Assembly (NCBI GenBank): GCA_045430345.1
Contig: JAILXT010000005.1
Location: 1 to 64,000 of the forward strand
Direction: 5' to 3'
Origin: Agarilytica sp045430345
Lineage (GTDB): Bacteria; Pseudomonadota; Gammaproteobacteria; Pseudomonadales; Cellvibrionaceae
Length of the DNA: 64,000 bases
Below are positions 60,334 through 64,000 of the stretch, in pieces. Each line of letters starts with the position of its first letter. The first letter of the stretch is position 1. The position numbers and the translations under genes are program-made. The notes under the pieces are model-generated. The model saw only the letters and a program-made list of their open reading frames with translations. It was not told the origin of the DNA and made no database searches.

Positions 60334-61426
60334 TACAAACCTCCTTGGGCAGTGTCAGCACAGCTCTCACCATGCCATCTCGCTCGCTTAAAGCAAAGGA
60401 CGCTTTGTCACCATAAATTAACGCCAAACGTTGGGATATATTATTTAGCCCCATTTTAGAAGACTCGGCTCCGCCATGATCATCATCGTCAAGCCTCCCG
60501 TCATTTTCAACGATGACCTCAATAGTGTAAGCCTTGCAGCACACAGCTAAATGTAATGAGGCCCCTGTTTTACTTTTTGATACGCCATGTTTAATCGCAT
60601 TTTCTACCAGCAGTTGCACCATCATAGGCGGCACGGAATATTTTCCCACTTCTTCAGAAATATGCGTGCTGTATCGTAACTTCTCTTCAAACTGTAAACG
60701 AGAAACGTCAATATAACTTTCAACGAACCTCAACTCTCGTTCCAATGAAGTCTTTTCTTGTTTATGTGCGCTCATACAGAAACGCAATAAATCAGAAAGG
60801 GATCGAACAATAAATTGTGACTTTTTTGGATCGATCACAATGAGGGAACATAAATTATTCAAACTATTAAACAAAAAATGGGGACTAACTTGATTGGAGA
60901 GCGAACTTAACTTAACGTCATCTAGCTCAGCCTGCATCCCGGCTTTCTTCTGTTCCAACTCATGATTCACTTTAAAGCTACGGCTTAATACATAAATTAA
61001 ACACCAGCCCAATTGCATCAGGTAGGAATAACAAAAACTCACAAACTTTTCATCAAAGTGACGAGATGTCGTAATGGATTCTCGCTGTAACAAATCGAAC
61101 CATGCGTCGTTCACCGACACGGAAAAAGGCACCCCATAAATAATGGGAAAAACCATGAGGAGATTAAAGCCCAGGGTTAAACTGATCAGCTCTACCAAGG
61201 AAAGAGAAATCCAGTCACTCTTGATAAACCAATAACGAAATAAGAGAAGTACAGGCAAGGTCAATATGAACCGTATAAGTTCAGAAAACACGGCTGAACC
61301 AATATCATCTAGTCCCGGCTCTAAGTTAGAAAGCGACACCCAAAACGCCGTCACCCACCAACCGCAGATACAGCACAACCAAAACGACCACTGCCGAGGC
61401 AAAAATGGAATATTCACGATAATCAC
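60314..61426 (-). CDS. LytS-like sensor histidine kinase
   Basis: A 370-residue membrane kinase. About five helices in residues 10-170 are followed by the His-kinase domain: SPHFLFNSLNNLCSLI (phosphoacceptor H) and LLVENAIKHGVSKSKTG (N box), with the short HATPase of the LytS/YehU family. It should phosphorylate the adjacent LytTR regulator. The sensed signal is unknown; the periplasmic part is small. Confidence 0.93.
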   Translation of the reverse strand: MIIVNIPFLPRQWSFWLCCICGWWVTAFWVSLSNLEPGLDDIGSAVFSELIRFILTLPVLLLFRYWFIKSDWISLSLVELISLTLGFNLLMVFPIIYGVPFSVSVNDAWFDLLQRESITTSRHFDEKFVSFCYSYLMQLGWCLIYVLSRSFKVNHELEQKKAGMQAELDDVKLSSLSNQVSPHFLFNSLNNLCSLIVIDPKKSQFIVRSLSDLLRFCMSAHKQEKTSLERELRFVESYIDVSRLQFEEKLRYSTHISEEVGKYSVPPMMVQLLVENAIKHGVSKSKTGASLHLAVCCKAYTIEVIVENDGRLDDDDHGGAESSKMGLNNISQRLALIYGDKASFALSERDGMVRAVLTLPKEVCSESDYC

Positions 61427-61662
61427 CTCCTTTCATTAAAACACCTGCGGCATACCTATAGTGTTACAGATACTCCGCGAGTCCACCGAAAATATATGAC
61501 GAACAGTCTCTAAAACCCATCGAACCGCTATATCCCAGGAGGATCATTTAATTTCAACGATTTCGCTGGATTTGCCATATAATCTGAGGCAAAATTTCGG
61601 CCCTTTTATCGCCCCAATAACGTACGCAAGCGCTAGTGTAATCTACCTACTGGAGAACCCGG

Positions 61663-63591
61663 TTGTCATCAAGCAATCAAAGCCAAAGCCCACGGACGAC
61701 AAACCCGTGGACCACTGAAGAGTCCGCACAGCTCTATGGCGTTAAACGCTGGAGTAATGACTACTTTGGGCTATCTAAAGACGGGAAAGTCACCGCAAAA
61801 ACACTCAATACACAAGTCCCTATTATGGATATTGTGGAAGGAATGATTGAGCGAGACCTGCAAATGCCCGTTTTGCTCCGTATCGAGAATATCCTCGATG
61901 CGCAGATATACCGGCTCAATACCTCCTTCGCTGACGCAATAAACACTCTGGGTTACCAAGGTCAATATCGCGGCGTCTACCCGATAAAAGTCAATCAGCA
62001 GGCCCAAGTTGTTGAAGAGATTGCCGATTTCGGCGCCCGTTTCCAGCATGGCTTTGAAGTGGGCAGCAAGCCCGAAATGATCGCCGCGCTTTCAACACTG
62101 GAAGAGCCCGGCAGCCTCATCATTTGTAATGGCTACAAAGACCAAGAGTTTATCGATCTAGGCTTACATGCAATCAAGTTGGGGTTCGCTTGTTTCTTTG
62201 TAATTGAAACGCCCTCGGAATTACCCATCATTATCGAGCGAAGCAAAGCCCTCGATATCTCCCCCGTCATTGGCGTACGTGTAAAGATGACCACAAAAGT
62301 CAGTGGGCATTGGAATTCTACCAGCGGGGACCGCAGCGTCTTTGGGCTCACGACCACCCAGCTAATAGAAGTTGTCGATACACTCAAAAAAGAAAACATG
62401 TTGGATTGCCTCCAACTCCTGCATTGCCATCTAGGCTCACAAATACCGAACATTCAGGATATTCGAAACGGCATTGCAGAAGCCTGTCGTTTTTACGCAG
62501 ACTTGGTATCAGAAGGCGCAGAACTGGCGTACATTGATCTTGGTGGCGGACTTGCCGTCGACTATTCTGGCGAGAAAAAAAACGAAGACCAGAGCCGTAA
62601 TTACTCACTTCGCGAGTATTGCGAGGATATCGTTGATACTTTAAAACAAACCTTCGACCAACTTAATATTGCTCACCCCACCATCGTCACCGAATCTGGC
62701 CGTGCAACCGTCGCGTACTCATCCGTATTACTTTTCAACATACTCGACACCACCACATTTGAACCCACACATTTGCCAAATGCCGGGGATCAATCGCACC
62801 CGGTAATCGAAAACCTAAAAGAGATTCGTGAAACACTCTCAACTCGGCGAATACAGGAAAACTTCAACGATACACATTATTATCGCAACGAGGCCCGCGA
62901 GCAATTCAAACGCGGACTAATGGATCTTCGAACTCGTGCAGTGGCCGAAAACCTGTTTCTGGAAATCATGCATGCGATATTAGCGCTCACAGAACAAATG
63001 GCTCGCCCGCCTCAAGATTTAGAAGGTTTAAAAACCTCATTGGCCGATATTTATTACGGAAATTTTAGCTTATTCCAATCCTTGCCCGACATCTGGGCGA
63101 TCGATCAACAATTTCCCATTATGCCGATTCACCGCTTACATGAACGTCCCACCCGTGAAGCCATAATCGCTGATATCACCTGTGACTGCGATGGTAAAAT
63201 TGACAGCTTCATTAGTGATACACCATCAAAAACGACCCTGCCACTGCACGAACTTAAAACAGGGGAAGAGTATTATCTCGGTGTATTTCTTGTCGGCGCC
63301 TACCAGGAAACACTGGGCGACCTGCACAACCTATTCGGCGATACCAATGTCGTGAGCGTAAGGCTCAACGCCGATGGCAGTTTTGACTTTGTAAAAGAAA
63401 TGCACGGCGACACCATTGCTGATGTATTGAGCTACGTTGAGTTTCACCCAAAAGACATGATCACACGCTACCGAAACACGGCTGAACGTGCCGTACGCGA
63501 AGGCCGAATCACTGCGCGGGAACGCGCAAAAATGATTCATAGCTTTAACGAAAGTATGCGTGGTTATACCTACTACGAAAAAGAGAACTAA
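61663..63591 (+). CDS. speA: Biosynthetic arginine decarboxylase
   Basis: A 642-residue fold-III PLP enzyme that turns arginine into agmatine. The PLP lysine is in YPIKVNQQAQVVEEI, with the Gly-rich phosphate site YIDLGGGLAVDY and the conserved RATVAYSSVLLFN. The N-terminal TEESAQLYGVKRWSNDYFG matches SpeA. It starts with TTG, which follows GGAGAACCCGG; no ATG precedes the conserved region. It feeds polyamine synthesis with the next gene. Confidence 0.96.
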   Translation: MSSSNQSQSPRTTNPWTTEESAQLYGVKRWSNDYFGLSKDGKVTAKTLNTQVPIMDIVEGMIERDLQMPVLLRIENILDAQIYRLNTSFADAINTLGYQGQYRGVYPIKVNQQAQVVEEIADFGARFQHGFEVGSKPEMIAALSTLEEPGSLIICNGYKDQEFIDLGLHAIKLGFACFFVIETPSELPIIIERSKALDISPVIGVRVKMTTKVSGHWNSTSGDRSVFGLTTTQLIEVVDTLKKENMLDCLQLLHCHLGSQIPNIQDIRNGIAEACRFYADLVSEGAELAYIDLGGGLAVDYSGEKKNEDQSRNYSLREYCEDIVDTLKQTFDQLNIAHPTIVTESGRATVAYSSVLLFNILDTTTFEPTHLPNAGDQSHPVIENLKEIRETLSTRRIQENFNDTHYYRNEAREQFKRGLMDLRTRAVAENLFLEIMHAILALTEQMARPPQDLEGLKTSLADIYYGNFSLFQSLPDIWAIDQQFPIMPIHRLHERPTREAIIADITCDCDGKIDSFISDTPSKTTLPLHELKTGEEYYLGVFLVGAYQETLGDLHNLFGDTNVVSVRLNADGSFDFVKEMHGDTIADVLSYVEFHPKDMITRYRNTAERAVREGRITARERAKMIHSFNESMRGYTYYEKEN

Positions 63592-63604
63592 GGATTTATC
63601 GACT

Positions 63605-64000
63605 ATGTCGACCGTAATGATTATCGGCGCTGGCGGCGTCGGGCAAGTCGTCACGCATAAATGTGCACAAGCTTCCGATGTATTTACAAAAATTGTTCTG
63701 GCAAGCCGTACAGAACAAAAATGTAAAAAAATCGCCCAGAGCGTTAAAGAGAAAACCGACATCACCATTGAGACAGCCCAAGTCGATGCAGACCAAGTCC
63801 CAGATCTTGTAGCGCTACTCAAGAGTGTAAAACCAAAACTGGTGATCAACGTAGCGCTGCCCTATCAAGACCTCACGATTATGGATGCTTGCTTAAAAGC
63901 CGGCGTTCATTATTTAGATACCGCTAACTATGAGCCACTGGATACCGCCAAGTTCGAATATAAATGGCAATGGGCTTACCAAGAGCAATTTAAACAAGCT
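63605..64000 (+). CDS. Saccharopine-dehydrogenase-like protein (carboxynorspermidine-type), truncated by window end
   Basis: The first 132 residues of a Rossmann-fold dehydrogenase. MIIGAGGVGQVVTHKCAQ is the NAD(P) loop, and GVHYLDTANYEP the next family motif. The family includes carboxynorspermidine dehydrogenase and saccharopine reductase. Position 13 bp after speA, with the carboxynorspermidine decarboxylase expected beyond the window, fits the alternative spermidine route. The gene runs off the right edge. Confidence 0.85.
   Translation, partial: MSTVMIIGAGGVGQVVTHKCAQASDVFTKIVLASRTEQKCKKIAQSVKEKTDITIETAQVDADQVPDLVALLKSVKPKLVINVALPYQDLTIMDACLKAGVHYLDTANYEPLDTAKFEYKWQWAYQEQFKQA

Noticed and set aside
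1..64000. CRISPR array, tRNA or rRNA genes
   Set aside because: The regular repeats at the left end are attC sites with variable length and diverse interiors, not CRISPR repeats. No cloverleaf or rRNA sequence was seen.

Overview
The window reads like a chromosomal segment of a marine gammaproteobacterium. The best fit is the Cellvibrionaceae and relatives: rhombosortase, FabV, PilU, a LexA-boxed imuA-imuB-dnaE2 cassette, and speA followed by a carboxynorspermidine-type dehydrogenase all suit that group. This placement is an inference from gene content, not from a marker gene. I see no rRNA, tRNA or CRISPR array.

Bases 1-5727 are an integron gene-cassette array. Eleven attC sites, paired RYYYAAC/GTTRRRY cores with imperfect palindromic arms, separate ten small minus-strand genes and one cassette without an ORF. 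No integrase gene lies beside the proximal end. That end is followed by about 400 bp of short repeats. Bases 6071-8874 hold a minus-strand blaI-like / M56 peptidase-TonB / TonB operon with three copies of one palindromic operator.

Bases 9072-25523 are the most unusual part: a tight plus-strand gene cluster that looks like a trans-envelope electron conduit with signalling domains built in. In order it encodes a soluble FAD/NAD(P) reductase carrying two cyclic-nucleotide-binding-like domains and a ferredoxin module; a di-heme-b membrane protein; an FHA-domain transmembrane decaheme cytochrome c; a lipoprotein with two HbpS/GlcG-like domains; an outer-membrane beta-barrel; a decaheme cytochrome fused to an LVIVD beta-propeller; a pentaheme cytochrome; a PP2C phosphatase; and a double-FHA membrane protein. 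A structured leader RNA candidate precedes it and a di-heme peroxidase gene and terminator follow. The inferred flow is NAD(P)H to FAD to [4Fe-4S] to heme b to periplasmic heme c to the cell surface, with phospho-Ser/Thr and nucleotide control. No kinase gene lies in the window.

The remainder is mostly core genome: an OmpA lipoprotein, an RND efflux pair, PilZ, purC, an MBL hydrolase, bamC, dapA, an LpxL-type acyltransferase, an aldo/keto reductase, fabV, miaE, a glycosyltransferase, a degenerate GGDEF protein, TauE, a CPBP protease, pilU, arfB, the SOS mutasome imuA-imuB-dnaE2, rhombosortase, a double-HTH regulator, a TetR/LpxR pair sharing operators, cheW, a LytS/LytTR/ExbD operon, speA, and a truncated saccharopine-dehydrogenase-like gene at the right edge.
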